From Agapanthus africanus (Eukaryota > Streptophyta > Magnoliopsida > Asparagales > Amaryllidaceae): DNA of 64,000 nucleotides. Positions 10,663 to 23,991 of the stretch are shown here, in pieces (the first letter of the stretch is position 1; each line of letters starts with the position of its first letter). Where the stretch lies: positions 220,802,996 to 220,866,995 of the forward strand of contig JASDDO010000024.1 of the NCBI GenBank assembly GCA_030015575.1. The letters are read 5' to 3'. The notes below the pieces were generated by a model, which was not told where the DNA came from, ran no database searches, and saw only the letters and a list, made by a program, of their open reading frames with translations. Made by a program: the position numbers and the translations under genes.

Positions 10663-12942
10663 ATGGCGTCTGGTAAAGAGGACAGCCACATATCCACGGG
10701 TCATAGACCGCTCACGCGATCGGTGACCAAAGTGCAGGAGCAACAGCAGAAGCTCCAAGAAATGATGACCGCGATGGCTTCACTTACTGGGCCAAAAGAA
10801 AGCCCTAAAACGTCCTCAGATGAACTCCAGGAGCAAGAAACTGATGCCGAATTCCTTCGTCGGATATTGGAGAAGAAGGATAAAGAGGCTGCTGAACAAG
10901 CAGCCAACATAAAGCATATAGCCCTCCTGTTCCAAAACATGGTGGGGATGATGATCCAACAAGATCCTCCGGCCGAAGATCCCCCGATCATCCTTGAAGA
11001 CGATAGGGGAGAAACGTCGAATCCTCCACCAGCTCTGTCAATAGCTAAGGAGGAGACAATCTCCAAAGCTGACTTGGACGAGTATATAGCCCAACAAATA
11101 CGGGTTCATCATGAGACTGAAGCAGCCGGCCAGGTCGTAAAAATAGGACGACCATATCCGAGCTGGTACGACCAGATCAAGTACCCGCCGGGCTACACAA
11201 TTCCCAAGTTCCATGTCTATAAGGGGACGGGCAATCCCCACCAGCATGTTGCCCAGTTCAGGGCACTCTGCGGCAACACCGGCGGTGATGACAAACTATT
11301 GCTTCGCCAGTTCGTCGGCAGCTTGTCAGATACAGCGTTCGAGTGGTATTCTGAGCTCCCAAACGACTCTATCAAGACCTTCGCAGAGATGGAGCTACTG
11401 TTTACCCAGCGTTTTGCAAGCGCCAGCGAACGCACCCCGATGACGGCACTGATTAACGCCAGGGTGAAGCCAGGCGAGACATGGGTCCAATATGCTATAC
11501 GGTGGCGGAACTTATAGTCAAAATGCGAGCAACGCATTGAAGAAGCTCCTGCAGTAGGTATGTTTGTGAGAACCCTTGATCCGCAAGCAACCATCTCGCA
11601 ATTTATGATGTTCTTCAAGCCGACTACCTTCCAGGCCCTGATCGACAAGCTAGCGCAAATGGATCAGATGGGCCATAGACCTCCTCTTCCAAAGCCGGAC
11701 TCCCGAAATGAAAAGGGGAAGGGGAAAGCGATCGTTGTCGCTAATGCTCAACAGCAGCCGAGCAACTCGAAGCCGGTCGTTCGTCAAAATAATATGTGTC
11801 CGCACGTACCCCTTGAGGAAAGGCTAGGACATCCTTACTCGTTTCCCCGAGATAAAATGAGAAGATTATTCGAGCTGGCGTTGCGCAACCGACTCATAAA
11901 TCTGCCGGAGCCAAAACGTCCGTCGCAACCAAATGATGTCAATGAGCCCAACTACTGTCCCTATCACCGAGTACTGGGTCATCCGATCGAAGATTGCTAT
12001 GTCTTCAAAAATTGGCTTGAAGACCAGTACCAACAGGGCAAGTTCGCGTTATCCGACAGATGGAAGGTGAATCCGCCACAACCTCAAGCCTCTAAAAGGA
12101 TGAATATGCCGGGGGCAACGTGCTCTCTCGTCAAAGAAGCCCCGTGGGAGGTTGTGCTGTCAGCCAAGACAAAGAGGATGCTGAACGATCTTCAAACATG
12201 CCCGGCGATCAAGTGGAAGAACCCGTTGGAACCTCAGATCATTGAAAGGATGTTGAAGCCGCGTCCAACTCCAAAGACCGATGGTGGTGGCCCAAGCACT
12301 CACAACCAGCCGTCAAAATCTTCGAAGAAGAAGAAATCCAAGAAGCCCGTGAAGCCTGGCGACAAGCGCACGGACTTACAAAAACAAATTGACGCGCTGG
12401 AGGAATATAACCAGAAAGCACGGACTCCCATTACACTCCAAGAGTTTCTCAACCACGTCTTCCAAAAGGAAGATGAGGGAGAAAGTTCGTCGGATAAATC
12501 TGAGGAATATGTGGCGAGCTGCCATATGATCTCCCATTCGTTGACGGACGATGCGGAGACTCCTTGCACTGAAAAGCTGGGGGCATATCCTGAACCAAAA
12601 ATTCTGGGGCCATTAGATGAAGTAATTGACGCATTCCTCAACGAAGCTCTGTTGAAAAGTAAAGCTGATCGGGAACGCGAGATAGCTATATTTGAAAGGG
12701 CCAAGCGCCAGCGACTTGACGAAAGAGTTGAGACACTCCCGCTGGAGCAAAATACATCCACCGCGGATAAAAGCAAATTCAAGACAAGGAAAAGGTTTGC
12801 TAAGGCCATATCAATGGGCATGAAGCTACCATCCTCTGAAGGAAGCATTACTGGTGAAGTGGAAATGCACCCCTCTTACTGCTTGTATCATCGGAAGATT
12901 TCGCACCCCACCGAAGAGTGCAAAGCTTTCGATAGATGGTAG
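10663..12942 (+). pseudogene. E gag with C-terminal H-type zinc knuckles
   Basis: Capsid-type protein that would package the element RNA. From a plausible ATG at 10663 it has a coiled-coil-like segment (many Q, E and K, 10730-10930), an acidic linker, and the gag core at about 11140-11500 (WYDQIKYPPG, then a long helical region with FEWYSELP). TAG at 11515-11517 interrupts the core, and the same frame resumes to 12942. Downstream at about 11950-12000 is a knuckle with spacing C-X2-H-X4-H-X4-C followed by F-K-N-W; a second, poorer copy lies at about 12880-12920, just before the TAG at 12940-12942. Two His where the usual knuckle has Cys and His is typical for Tat elements as I recall them. Confidence 0.75.
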
Positions 12943-14460
12943 CAAGGGTATGTTGCTCACCGACAACAGTTTAAACGGGAGAAGCGCAAAACTCGTCGGG
13001 AGCGGAAAAATACAACCGAGGGACTTAACAGAACTACCGGCAATTGTCGCATGGTTAACGCCGGGGGATCACAGGTGCTTACATTCGGGAGAGATTCCGA
13101 CGAGGAGCTGGCTCTTAGCCCCCTCTTTAAAGAGTCCACCTCGGGAAAAGAAGAAGAGCAGAAGGTCTGTGAAAATATCAGGCTGCGTAATCGGACGCTG
13201 CCCGAAAAGAATCTCGGAACCTTAAATAAAAAAGATAAAGGGAAAGAAAAGGTCTCTAAAGATATCGTCTTAGATGACCAAGTTATGGAGGAGCTAAGTG
13301 CCAAGGACCCGCCGAAGAGAAATAAGGTGGATTACAACGTCTTAACGCATCTGAGGAAACTACCCTCACAGCTCAGCATTCTTGACGCCCTTTTGCTATC
13401 AAAGGAGGCAAGAGACTCGTTAATCAAGGCACTACAGGAGCCGGAATAATTCCAAGCTTTCCTGGCTGAAGAAAAGATGAAGGATGAATTGGAGGAAGTG
13501 CACATGGCCGATGTCACTTTTGGTGATGAGGACCTTCTCCTTGGGACGTGCGAACACAATCTCCCCCTTTATGTCTCAGGATACTGCCACGATATAAAGA
13601 TAGGCAAAATCCTGATCAATAATGGATCCTCCGTTAATCTCCTCAATGTGCGGGTGTTAAAAGAAATCTGCATGAGCGTCCAGCACCTTGCTCGGGACAA
13701 GATCACCATCTCCGGGTTCGACTCCCAATCATCAAGAACTCTTGGGTCTGTGATACTGACGCTACGCTTTGGGCTACTCGTCACAGACATTAAGTTCCAC
13801 GTCATAGATGCCAAGACGTGCTACAATGCTTTGCTCGGCCGACCATGGTTACATGAGTACAACATCATCCCTTCTACACAATATCAGTGTATGAAGTATT
13901 TTAAGGATAGTCTCGAGTATACCGTGACGGGAGAACTGAACCCATTCTCTGTGAATGAGGTCCGCAAATATGAAGATGCCAAATACTTCTTACCGGATTT
14001 CGAAGGTACGGAGAGGTGTCACAAGACGGAGAATAAAGCTAATGCCACCATTCATGTCTTCGGGAGTCATACTGAGGAAGAGGAAGAGATGATTTATTCG
14101 GGTCCACCCCAACACAAAAAGCCGGGACAGTCCGCTTCCATGTTGATCTTTGGCAGCGACTCAGAAGATGAGTTCCATGCTATATTCTCTGCTCGACCTT
14201 CAATACAAACATCTGCTGATGAAGAGCAAAGTCTGCAAGTCGCCATGGTGCCGCTTAAACACCATAAAGAACTGGATGCACTTGATATCTACAGTGTAGA
14301 GGAGCTGCGGACGTTCTATGTCCCTTCTAGGCGAGAAGGTGAAAAGGCAATTCTATTCTACCGCTCTGAAGAAACCAAAGTGGAGAAAGAAATCTGGCAC
14401 GGCGCGGATCCTACGCTTGACAGGCTTCAGCCCATCCGTCTCCCCAGATATTATACATAA
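12943..14460 (+). pseudogene. E protease region
   Basis: Same reading frame as gag. The first 500 bp are charged linker; a TAA sits at 13447-13449. The aspartic-protease fold follows at about 13530-13870: a G-x-I-x-I-N-N-G-S-S segment where the family has D-x-G-S, and later NALLGRPWLH, the conserved C-terminal protease motif. The catalytic Asp is therefore Asn here, so the enzyme would be dead even without the stops. A TAA at 14458-14460 ends this segment, and the frame continues into the next one. Confidence 0.75.
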
Positions 14461-15324
14461 GGCTTGAAAAGGCTATTGAAGCGCCAGGGGATATCCTTCA
14501 AACAGACCGTTCGAAAAGCCAAGTTCTATAACAAGGTCTGGAACGTTCCCGGGACTCAACACAAGTTGCCTAATGGAAGAATGGAAACAATCGGGCTTGG
14601 ATACATCCGGTCAAAGAAACAAGAGCTCCTCCACGGTTGCTACGTCATGCATGACTTCGATGAAGAAGCGGATGCTCAATGGGAGGACGTTAATCCTGAA
14701 CCAGTAAAAGTTCCTGATGCAAAAGTGTCCAGTCCGTCGTTCGAAGAACAAATGGACAAGCTTATAAGGGAAGCTGGTCAAAAAGTCCGAGACGACCATA
14801 ACCGCGAAATGGCCATCTACGAGAAAGCCAAAACGCAACGCCTCCTCCAACAAGCTGTGAAAGATGAAAATGCCGCTCCCTGTCAACCTGTTATAAAAAA
14901 GGCACGACGCAGGGGCAGAAATAAGTCGAAAGGCGAAAAAGGCGCTCAACAGCAACAAAGCGGGACTAAGAAGCCACGCAAGCGAGAATCGAGCGGTTCC
15001 GATCTATCCCTCATAAGAAAAATGGGTCGGGCGTACTCTTTTCCTTGGGACAAGACGAAGAAAATACTTAACCTCGCTTTAAAACATCAGATGCTTACAC
15101 CGCCGGAGTCTAAACACCCTGAACAAGCAGGCGAAGTCTCACACCCAGACTATTGCCGTTATCACCGAGTGGTAGGGCATCCTCTTGAAGACTGCTTCAC
15201 CTTTAAGAATTGGGTCGAAGATCAGTATCAGCTTGGCAAGTTCGCTCTGTCCGACAACTGGAGGGTAACGCCGCCACAGAAGCACGAACCCAAGGCCACG
15301 AAAGAAGAACCAGTTCCACATTGA
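14461..15324 (+). pseudogene. E linker with a second copy of the zinc-knuckle module
   Basis: Continuation of the same frame after TAA 14458-14460, ended by TGA 15322-15324. It carries a basic segment at 14895-14995 and then, at about 15025-15275, a module matching gag 11835-12090 step by step: a SFPWDK or SFPRDK box, an LALK or LALR helix, a C-X2-H-X4-H-X4-C knuckle, then F-K-N-W and Y-Q-x-G-K-F-A-L-S-D. The module thus occurs on both sides of the protease, pointing to an internal duplication in the polyprotein. Confidence 0.7.
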
Positions 15325-16026
15325 GATTGGAAGCGAATTCGTACTTGTCACATGATAACAATATCAAAAGAAGAGCCCGAGAACATGGATGACCTTCCCT
15401 GGTGCCTCGAAAACAGCAGCGATGAGGTGATCTCAGAATTCCCACCAGCGTCAAAAGAACTGGAAGATGGAATCCATACCACCGCAGATAACCTCAAGAA
15501 AATTGAGTTGGGGACATCGAACGACCCGCGACCGACATTTGTCAGCGAGTTGCTATCTGAGGAAAGGGTGGCTGCGTTAAAAGACTTGCTTGTACAGCAT
15601 AGAGATTGCTTCGCATGGAACTATTCCGAAATGCCGGGATTAGATCCAGAAATTGCTGTGCATAAATTGGCGATATCCCCGAACGTCAAGCCGGTCAAAC
15701 AAGCGCCAAGAAGAATGCGGCTCGAGCTTGAGATGAGTATCAATGCCGAGGTCAAGAAGTTAATCGACTCTCGCTTTATCCAGGAGGTCCAGTATCCCGA
15801 GTGGATCGCCAACATCGTCCCCGTGATGAAGAAAAATGGGACAGTGCGCATACGCGTGGATTTTCGAGATCTCAATAAAGCCTGGCCGAAGGACGATTTC
15901 CCAGTGCCAGTCAACGAACTGATGATAGACAATACGTCCACTCATAAGATTTTCTCCTTCATGGACGGCTCATCAGGGTATAATCAGATAAAGATGCATC
16001 CCGAACACCAGAAGCACACCGCCTTC
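15325..16026 (+). pseudogene. E reverse transcriptase, N-terminal part
   Basis: RT fingers of a Tat-type element in the same frame as gag: the CFAW motif at about 15610, the MKKNGTVRIRVDFRDLN box at 15825-15880 and FMDGSSGYNQI at about 15960. It stops at codon TTC (16024-16026), where Athila F is inserted; the TGA read next belongs to F's LTR. Taking out F and one CCTTC copy restores H-T-A-F followed by R-T-P-L-G-I-F at 27848 in the same frame. Confidence 0.88.
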
Positions 16027-17603
16027 TGATTGTTTGGATACGTGCGTGTTCAAGTTCAGTTTAAAATACCGCAATCAAGACGGTTTCGCTTGTAGCTAGC
16101 CGGTTGAGTACGGGTCGTCCGCAGGGAGATGGTTGTCTTTTTCAAAGTTTTTTAACGAGTTAAGTCCTGTTTTCAGATTTTGTTGTGGTTATCTAAGTGT
16201 AAGTTGATATTTAAAGAGAGCTTGTTAGGGTTAGGATTAGGTTAGTTTGAGTTAGGAGTCTCCACATCTTTCGTTGCCCACTTAATATCGGTGTTACGGT
16301 AATCGGCAACAACGGGGATTAGCACGACTAGGAAGGAACTTGCGAGTATAAGCTAGGCTTTCCAACGCATAGTCCTTCCTTTTGGTGCTTGTCCGTCCGT
16401 TCTTGGCTCTTATCCATAACCTCCGGTTGATTCAACCACAACCGGTCTCACTACGGAATCACCGCTATCATGTAGGATAGGGTGCCGTAAGGAGCGGATT
16501 GTGGTTCAATTAACGGGAGTTGATTTAAGTTGTTGGGCAAGGAAAGAGTGAGAGAGATTTCCTTCTCTCAAACTTCCCTTATCCTACCCTAACAAGTAGA
16601 AAACTACTCACACTTCATAATACGGAAAAATAAAACAACAAAAGAGGAAGATAGAAAGAAGGAGATTAGAAGAATACGACTAACTATTTGCGACCTCACC
16701 TTGGCGAGGATCAAGCGTAAGTATCATTGTCGTATGTAAGGATAAAGAAAAAGAAAGAAGAAAGAAACAACAAGGAAATAACAACAACTACTTAACGAAT
16801 TTAAAGTTACAACAAGCATAAATATAAGGAGACAAGCATGATAATAAAATGGTCTTCTTTATTCATCACTCTTCACTCAAAAGCTCACTTACAAATTTAA
16901 TGGAGAAGAGGTGAGAAGAGGAAGAAGAACATGTAAACTAAAACTAGGCAAAATGAAATACAAAATTGGACCCTTTCCTTCACAGAATTCTGGGGTATTT
17001 ATAGGCTGGAAAATGAGAATCTAGGGCAACCATACGGGCACATACAAAAGGACCAAACTACCCCTGAAAACCCTAGCTGTTTCGCGCCAATATGGCCGCG
17101 GAAGGGCGGCCAAACCCCCCCTTTGGCCGCGCTTCCGCGGCCTTATAGTTGAATTGGGTCTAGGGGTTTTTGGTGGGACCCTGGTTTGCCGTGCTCTTTA
17201 TTCTGGTACATATAGTTTCTCATAATTTCTTCACGAATTTTCCAGAATTTCTGTTGAGGGAAAGGTGGACTTTTTGTCAAGATTTTGTCATGATTGCCTC
17301 GAGCTCCGCGTAGATCTCTTGGATTTTGTGCTACCATTGAGCCTTGTGCATGAAGGTGACATTGATTTGACATTTTGTCTTCCTAAACTGGTCTCTGGCA
17401 ACATACGGATGACGAGCGGAGACCGTGTTTTCTCAGTGGTTGGCAGGAACCCGGATTTTGTTGTGTTTTCCATGAATTTCACCGTTTTAGAACCGAGAAC
17501 CTGTATCCTGCAATTGACTAGCAAACACGGCTCAAGAGTATCTACCGATATGCAATGTGACAAAAATTGGGCGGTATGAAAATGCAAAAATCTGATATGA
17601 ACA
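16027..17603 (-). repeat. 3' LTR of Athila F
   Basis: In plus coordinates it starts TGATTGTTTGG and ends GATATGAACA, identical in length to the right copy. Open frames within it (for instance 17265-17579) are present in both LTR copies and are not genes. Confidence 0.95.
16996..17003 (-). promoter_or_regulatory. TATA box in F LTR (3' copy)
   Basis: TATAAATA on the minus strand in CCTATAAATACCCC. The equivalent in the functional 5' LTR is at 27235-27242. Confidence 0.65.
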
Positions 17604-19284
17604 AATACCCCCAAACTTATCATTTGCTCGTCCCGAGCAAAGTCCATTTATTCACAAAAAAATTTCCTAACCTCACTTTCGCAGGGAACGCAATTGCACT
17701 GAGCATGTGCAACAAGCCGTTTAACCTCTAGGTGTCCCTAGTAGGAGGAGTGTTGTCTCCTGAGGGTTTTCAGCGGATACTACCCACAAAATCCGGTCAA
17801 GTTGGTTTTGTAAAATAACTAAGATTCAAACCCTAAAGTTTTGTTTTAGAAAATAACAATTCTATAATCCTAAGTCTAGACCATTGAACCTTTATTTTTC
17901 ACACCTCGCTTCTTATTTAACTACAGATTTTACATGTCTTTACGTGCAGTGCAAATAGTGTCGTTAAGTTCCCGAAAGGTCGAATAAAGTCATCATGTCG
18001 CACAATAAAGCCCAGATAACAATTTTAAAAGGATCACATAAGTTTTATAACGAGTTAAGCATTTTTCAAGTTTCGTTTTCCAGTAAGGTTTCAACTTCAG
18101 AATTTCTATCTTCCTTAACAGGAAACTAAGTCGTATTTTTCACTCCACCTTTTCCTTGTTTTCATTTCATACACACCTCTGTGAACGTGCAATAGTCTTT
18201 ATCAAAGAGTAAAACCTTCATATCTCCGTTAAAAATTTTTTTTAAAAGCCTGTCTTTTATCAAGATTATTCTCACACAAAGAACCGTTAGGAATTTTAAC
18301 TCGGAGAGAACACTTGCTTGACTTTGTTTTAAACTGGACTTTCTAGGCTTCTTAGCGAGCTTTGGGCCAATGCACCCAAACCAGTTGGTTTTAGGGCATT
18401 AGGTGTAGAAACACCCCAGCGGACTTAATTACTCAAGTTACCTAGGTCCAAAAACAAAAGACAGTTTGGCGTGAAAATCAGATGATTTTATACGAACGGA
18501 GATATAACCGGCAGTTCAAATATTTTTTTGGATAAAAGACGTGTTTGGTGTGTTTGGTGTGTAATCATTCCAATCAAGTTTTAGATGGGTTATTTTTCAG
18601 ACTTAGCTCCAATTACGGCATCAATAACATTCCTTCATATTCGATTTACTTCATAAACTATTCTTGACATTACTTATTTCAGAACAAACCTATTTGATCC
18701 TCAGAAAATCATTTATCTGTTTAAAAGTTTAAACATGAAAGACTTGTCATCTAATTCCCAAAATCTTACGACACGTGTAGTGTGATGTAAAGACGTATAT
18801 CAGCTATCGTTAACTTCAAAAGAGAGTTATCTTTCAGGTTTTCAAAATCTAAATATAAGATCTAGTTATTCCTATTTTTTCAAACTAAAACCGTCGAATG
18901 TTGAATCAGAGTTCTTCCACAAGTTAACTTGACGAAAAAGTTTTTATATTTTTTAGAAAATTTTCAAATTTTTATGGATTTTATGGATTTTAATATGCAG
19001 ATGCAAAAATATACATATGAATGCGAAGGTAAGAAATGCGTACCGAGCGTACCCCCAAACTTAAACTAGACAGTGTCCTCACTGTCGTGACATGAAGAGA
19101 GCAGTTGGAAGGTTCAAAATTGTCGGTTAGTGATACACAATTTTTTTTTTTTTTTTTTGAAGAAAAGAAAAAAGAATATACATAAATATAAACAAAATGG
19201 TTTGTACATACCCCCAAACTTATTTGGAACAGTGTCCTCTGTTCGTGGCTGGATAACCGAAGTTTGGAGGTAGGCAGAGGAAGA
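17604..19284 (-). other. F 3' untranslated region with three PPT-like motifs
   Basis: There is no credible gene in these 1.7 kb; many Athila elements carry an env-like ORF here, and it is absent. The polypurine tract next to the LTR (17604-17620, minus strand AAGTTTGGGGGTA) has two near copies at 19049-19063 and 19209-19222. Those two are each followed in plus orientation by an AGTGTCCTC word, making a degenerate repeat of about 45 bp. A run of T residues lies at 19140-19160. Confidence 0.7.
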
Positions 19285-20691
19285 TCATTCAAGGTAAACC
19301 GGCTCCTGTAGGAACAGGAGCTCCTCTGTTGGTTCGGCGCTAAGGTACGGTTTGCATCGGTGTCCATTTACCTTGAAGAGTGAACCGTCCTTTGGATTTT
19401 CCAAATCCACAGCGCCCTGCGGATACACATTCCGCACAAAATATGGCCCTTTCCAGCGAGATCGGAGCTTTCCAGGATGGAAATGAAGTCGGGTGTCGTA
19501 AAGAAGTACCTGTTGACCAGGTACGAAGGTTTTGCGCAAAAGGTGTTTATCGTGAAACACCTTCGTTCGATTCTTAACGACAACCGCGTTGTCGTAAGCC
19601 TCATCCCTAAGCTCGCTCAGTTCGTTCAGCTGCAGCTTCCGATGGCTGCCCGCGTCCTCCAGAGAAAGATTCAGCTCCTTTATCGCCCAAAACGCGCGAT
19701 GCTCGATTTCGACAGGTAGGTGGCAGGCTTTTCCGTACACAAGCCGATAAGGAGACATGCCAAGGTCGGTCTTATAAGCAGTTCTAAATGCCCAAAGGGC
19801 ATCAGTGAGTTTCAAAGACCAATCCTTACGGTTCTTGGAAACCGTCTTCTCCAATATCTGCTTGATTTGCCGATTTGAAACTTCGGCCTGCCCGCAGGTT
19901 TGGGGGTGGTAGGGCGTAGAAAGCTTATGATTAATGGAGTACTTCCGCATCAAGGCCTCGAAAGTCCTATTGCAGAAATGACTTCCATTGTCGCTAATGA
20001 TCGCTCGGGGGTGCCCAAACCGTGAGAAAATGTTTTCTTTGAGGAACCTAACGACAACCTTGTTGTCGTTAGTTCGGCTGGGCACAGCCTCGACCCATTT
20101 AGAGACGTAATCAACAGCTAGAAGGATGTACAGGTTCCCAAAAGAGCTGGGAAACGGCCCCATGAAGTCTATCCCCCAAACATCGAAAATCTCCACAACC
20201 AAGATCGGTTGGAGCGGCATCTCATTCCTCCGGGATATCCGGCCCATGTGTTGGCACCGGGAGCAAGTCTTGCAATAGTCATAAGCATCTTTGAAGAGTT
20301 GTGGCCAGTAGAAACCACATTGCAAGATCTTCTCAGCTGTCTTCCTGGGCCCAAAATGCCCGCCACACGCTTGATCGTGGCAAAATGACAGCACACTCTT
20401 GAATTCCTCATTAGGGACACACCGACGAATGATCTGGTCGGGACAGTACTTGAACAAGTAGGGTTCGTCCCAGTAAAAGTGTTTTACTTGGGATAAGAAG
20501 CGAAGTCTGTCCTGACTAGACCATTCGGTCGGTAGTAATCCCGTGGCCAAATAGTTCACAATATCTGCGAACCAAGGTTCGCAAGATACTGTCAAGAGTT
20601 GTTCATCCGGAAAACCGTCGTTAATTGGGATTGGAAGCGAAGGCGAAGAAGGAAGTCGTGAGAGATGGTCGGCAACCACGTTTTCACATCC
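19285..20691 (-). pseudogene. Athila F integrase (C-terminal part of gag-pol)
   Basis: Integrase, which would insert F DNA into the host chromosome. Reading leftwards from 20691: end of RNase H with ADHLSRL, the zinc-binding H-H-C-C domain (H near 20370, C-K-T-C-S-R-C near 20260), then the catalytic triad: D in GIDFMGPF near 20165, D in ISDNGSHF near 19995, and E in GQAEVSN near 19890. All three catalytic residues are present. It ends at TAA 19285-19287. It is in the same frame as the upstream piece and separated from it only by TGA at 20692-20694. Confidence 0.9.
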
Positions 20692-23600
20692 TCATTTGTC
20701 CTTAATGACAAGGTCAAACTCTTGAAGCAAGAGGATCCAACGGATTAACCGAGACTTGGCATCTTTCTTCGCAAAAAGATGGCGCAGAGCTGAATGGTCC
20801 GTGTAGACAATGACTGGAGAGCCGATGAGGTATGGCCTGAACTTTTCTAGAGCAAATACAACAGCTAAGAATTCCTTCTCAGTTGTTGTATAGTTAAGTT
20901 GGGCGTCGTTCAAGGTTCGGCTAGCGTAGTAGATCACGTGCGGCATCTTGTTGATGTGATGTCCAAGGACAGCACCGATGGCAAAGTCGGATGCATCGCA
21001 CATGATCTCGAATGGGTGCGTCCAGTCAGGAGAAGAAAGAACGGGAGCAGAAGTGAGTGAGCGTTTCAGTGACTCGAATGCAGTCACACAGCTCGAGTTG
21101 AAGTCAAAAGGTGTATCCTTGGCCAGCAAAAGCGTCAAGGGCCTAGCAATCTTGCTAAAGTCCTTGATAAACCGTCTATAGAAACCGGCGTGGCCAAGAA
21201 AGGCTCGGATATCTCTGACGCATCGGGGAGGAGGCAGATTGGAAATGACCTCAATCTTTGCTCTGTCAACCTCTATGCCATTTTGCGAGATGATATGTCC
21301 TAAGACAATACCTTCGCGCACCATGAAGTGGCATTTCTCCCAGTTCAAAGTGAGATTCTTGTCCTTATATCGGGTAAGGACAGCGTCAAGATGCAGCAAA
21401 CACTCGTCAAAGGAGTCGCCGAAGATGGAGAAGTCATCCATGAAAATCTCCAAAAATTTCTCCACCATGTCTGAGAAAATTCCCATCATACACCGCTGGA
21501 AGGTAGCGGGCGCATTGCATAACCCAAAGGGCATGCGTCGATATGCAAACGTGCCGAAAGGACAAGTGAAAGTGGTCTTGTCCTGGTCTTTTTCGGCGAT
21601 GGGAATTTGATTATAGCCAGAGTAGCCATCAAGAAAACAATAGTACTCATGTCCGGCCAATCGTTCCAGCATCTGGTCAATGAAAGGTAGCGGAAAGTGG
21701 TCTTTCCGCGTTGCGGCGTTGAGTTTTCTGTAATCAATGCAAACTCGCCACCCAGTTTGGGTGCGAGTAGGGATTAACTCATTCGCCTCGTTGGTTATGA
21801 CCGTGATGCCCGACTTCTTGGGGACAACGTGAATGGGGCTAACCCACTGGCTATCAGAGATAGGGTAAATGATACCACTATCTAGACATTTGATAATCTC
21901 CTTCTTCACAGCCTCCTTCATGACTGGATTAAGACGTCTTTGTGGATCCCGGGCTGGTTTGGCATCATCCATCAGATGAATGTGATGCTCAACGATCAGG
22001 GGACTAATCCCCTTGATGTCCGCCATGGACCAGCCAAAAGCTTGCCTGTTGCTGTGCAAGACCGCGAGAAGGGCTTTCTCTTGCTCGGGAGCTAGAGAAG
22101 CCGAAATGATGACAGGGAGGGTCTCGTTCTCACCTAAGTAAGCATACTTAAGGTGAGACGGCAACGGCTTGAGTTCGAGCGTTGGAGGTGAAATGATGGA
22201 AGGCAAGACTGGTGCAAGGGTCTCGAACTCAAAGGACTCCAGCAAAGGTTCAAAACGAGTGTAGGCAACCGAGTCGGATGGTTCAGGTAACTCATCCGGA
22301 AAGCCGAAAGATTCAAACTCGGGTTGTGCGCGGCTAAGATCGTTCGAGAATGTGAAACACTCGTATTCGTTATCGGGCGCAGAGACAGCAGCAGATTCGA
22401 AGAGAAACGCACTAGTGGCGTCAAGATTATCGTGGTCAAACAAAAACTCCTCGAATTCACACTCTTTTGGTGTGATCTCCTGGATCGAACAGACATCCAG
22501 TATATGAGCATTAGGTTCGGCGGGCTGATTCCCTAACCTAAAAATGTTGAGTTCAATCGTCATATTTCCAAAAGAGAGGTTCATTGAACCATTGCGACAA
22601 TTGATCACAGCATTTGAGGTTGCGAGAAATGGGCGACCAAGTATCACCGGAATTTGATTCCGGGGGTTAGCTACAGGCTGTGTATCTAATACAATGAAGT
22701 CAACGGGGAATATGAAGTCCCCTACTTTTATTAGCACATCCTCTAGCTCACCCCTAGGGTGGGTGATCGATCGGTCGGCCATTTGGAGAGTGCAGTGTGT
22801 GGGTTTCAACTCTTCGATGCCTAATTGCTCGTATACTGAATACGGAAGCAGGTTAACACTGGCACCAAGATCTAATAATGCGCGGTTGATGTTCTTATCC
22901 CCAATGGTGATTGAAATCGTAGGACAGCCAGGGTCCTTCCGTTTTTGTGGTAAAGATTGGGTAAGGGCATCACTCACAGCACTAGCCAAGAAAACTTTCT
23001 TGGGTACCTGAGACTTCCTCTTTTTCGTGCACAAGTCTTTTAGGATTTTCGCGTAGGACGGGACTTGTTGGACAGCATCTAAAAGAGGAATGTTAATGTT
23101 AACTTGCTTGAATAACTCCAAAATCTTCTCCATTTGAGGATTTTGTTTATTAGACCTCAACCGGTTTGGAAATGGAACATTTTGAAAATTGGTTGAGTCT
23201 AATGCTGGAGGAGGAGATTTTGGAGTAGGAACGGATCCCAGAATAGGTGTTTTCGTGGAGTGAGAAGTGGGTCCGTTCAGAGCAGAAGAAGAGGAAGGAG
23301 AGCCTGTTGAAGAACGGAGAATAGGCTCGGAAGACGAAGAAGAAGAAGGAGAAGAAGAAGCGGCGGCCGGGGTGTCATCGTTGATTCGCTTGCCAATGTT
23401 GTTTTGCAGCATCCTTCCCGATCTCAGCGTAGTCACGGCACTCACATTATGGTTTTGTTGTTCAAGAGCAACATGTGCATTATGTGGGTGACCGGGATTT
23501 GGCAGTGGCTGGGACGGAAGCTTCCCCTTCTCTCGCTCGCTCAAGGCCGCGTTCAGCTGTGCAATCTGGGCCTCGATGGTTTTGATGCTCTGCCCGTGTG

Positions 23601-23991
23601 CGGCGGTGTGTTGCACTAAAGATTGGATCGAAGACTGGATGTTGGCGGTGGATTGAGTCGATTGTTTAACAAACGCCTCCAGACTTCGCTCGAGCGAGGA
23701 AACCTTATCAGTATTTGACGGAACAAAGTTGTTTGGTGGAAAAGAATTGTTTGGTGCAAAATTGTTCGTCTGGTTTTGGTAAGGTTGGGGTTGGAAGGGC
23801 TGCTGATACTGAGTTTGTTGTTTCGCTTGTTGTTGCGGTGGAGGGGCCCTTTGGAAATTGTTGCCCTGGAATTGATTCTGATTCTGATTCCAGGCGAAAT
23901 TGGGGTGGTTCCTCCAACCGGGATTGTAGGTGGAAGAGTATGGATCATTCCTCGGTCTTTGCTGGAAGGCAGCATTAACCTGATCCTGTCC
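20692..23991 (-). pseudogene. Athila F protease, RT and RNase H
   Basis: Central part of F's polyprotein, open from just after TAA 23992 to TGA 20692-20694. Order: Asn/Gln/Pro-rich linker (23990-23620), low-complexity Ser/Pro segment (23400-23150), protease with D-L-G-A-S near 22870 and ILGRPF near 22640, acidic linker, RT from about 22060 with CIDYRKLN near 21740 and active site F-M-D-D near 21430, RNase H with C-D-A-S-D near 20995 and Y-T-D-H near 20805. Protease, RT and RNase H catalytic residues look intact. An ATG at 23616 could start an internal product but is more likely just internal Met. Confidence 0.9.

Noticed and set aside
17265..17579. 104-codon ORF, also at 27504-27818
   Set aside because: Identical copies in the two F LTRs; no family recognised; explained by LTR duplication.
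18990..19367. Possible env-like gene in F
   Set aside because: The ORF overlaps the integrase end in another frame and contains a poly-lysine run from a T tract; no signal peptide or membrane pattern.
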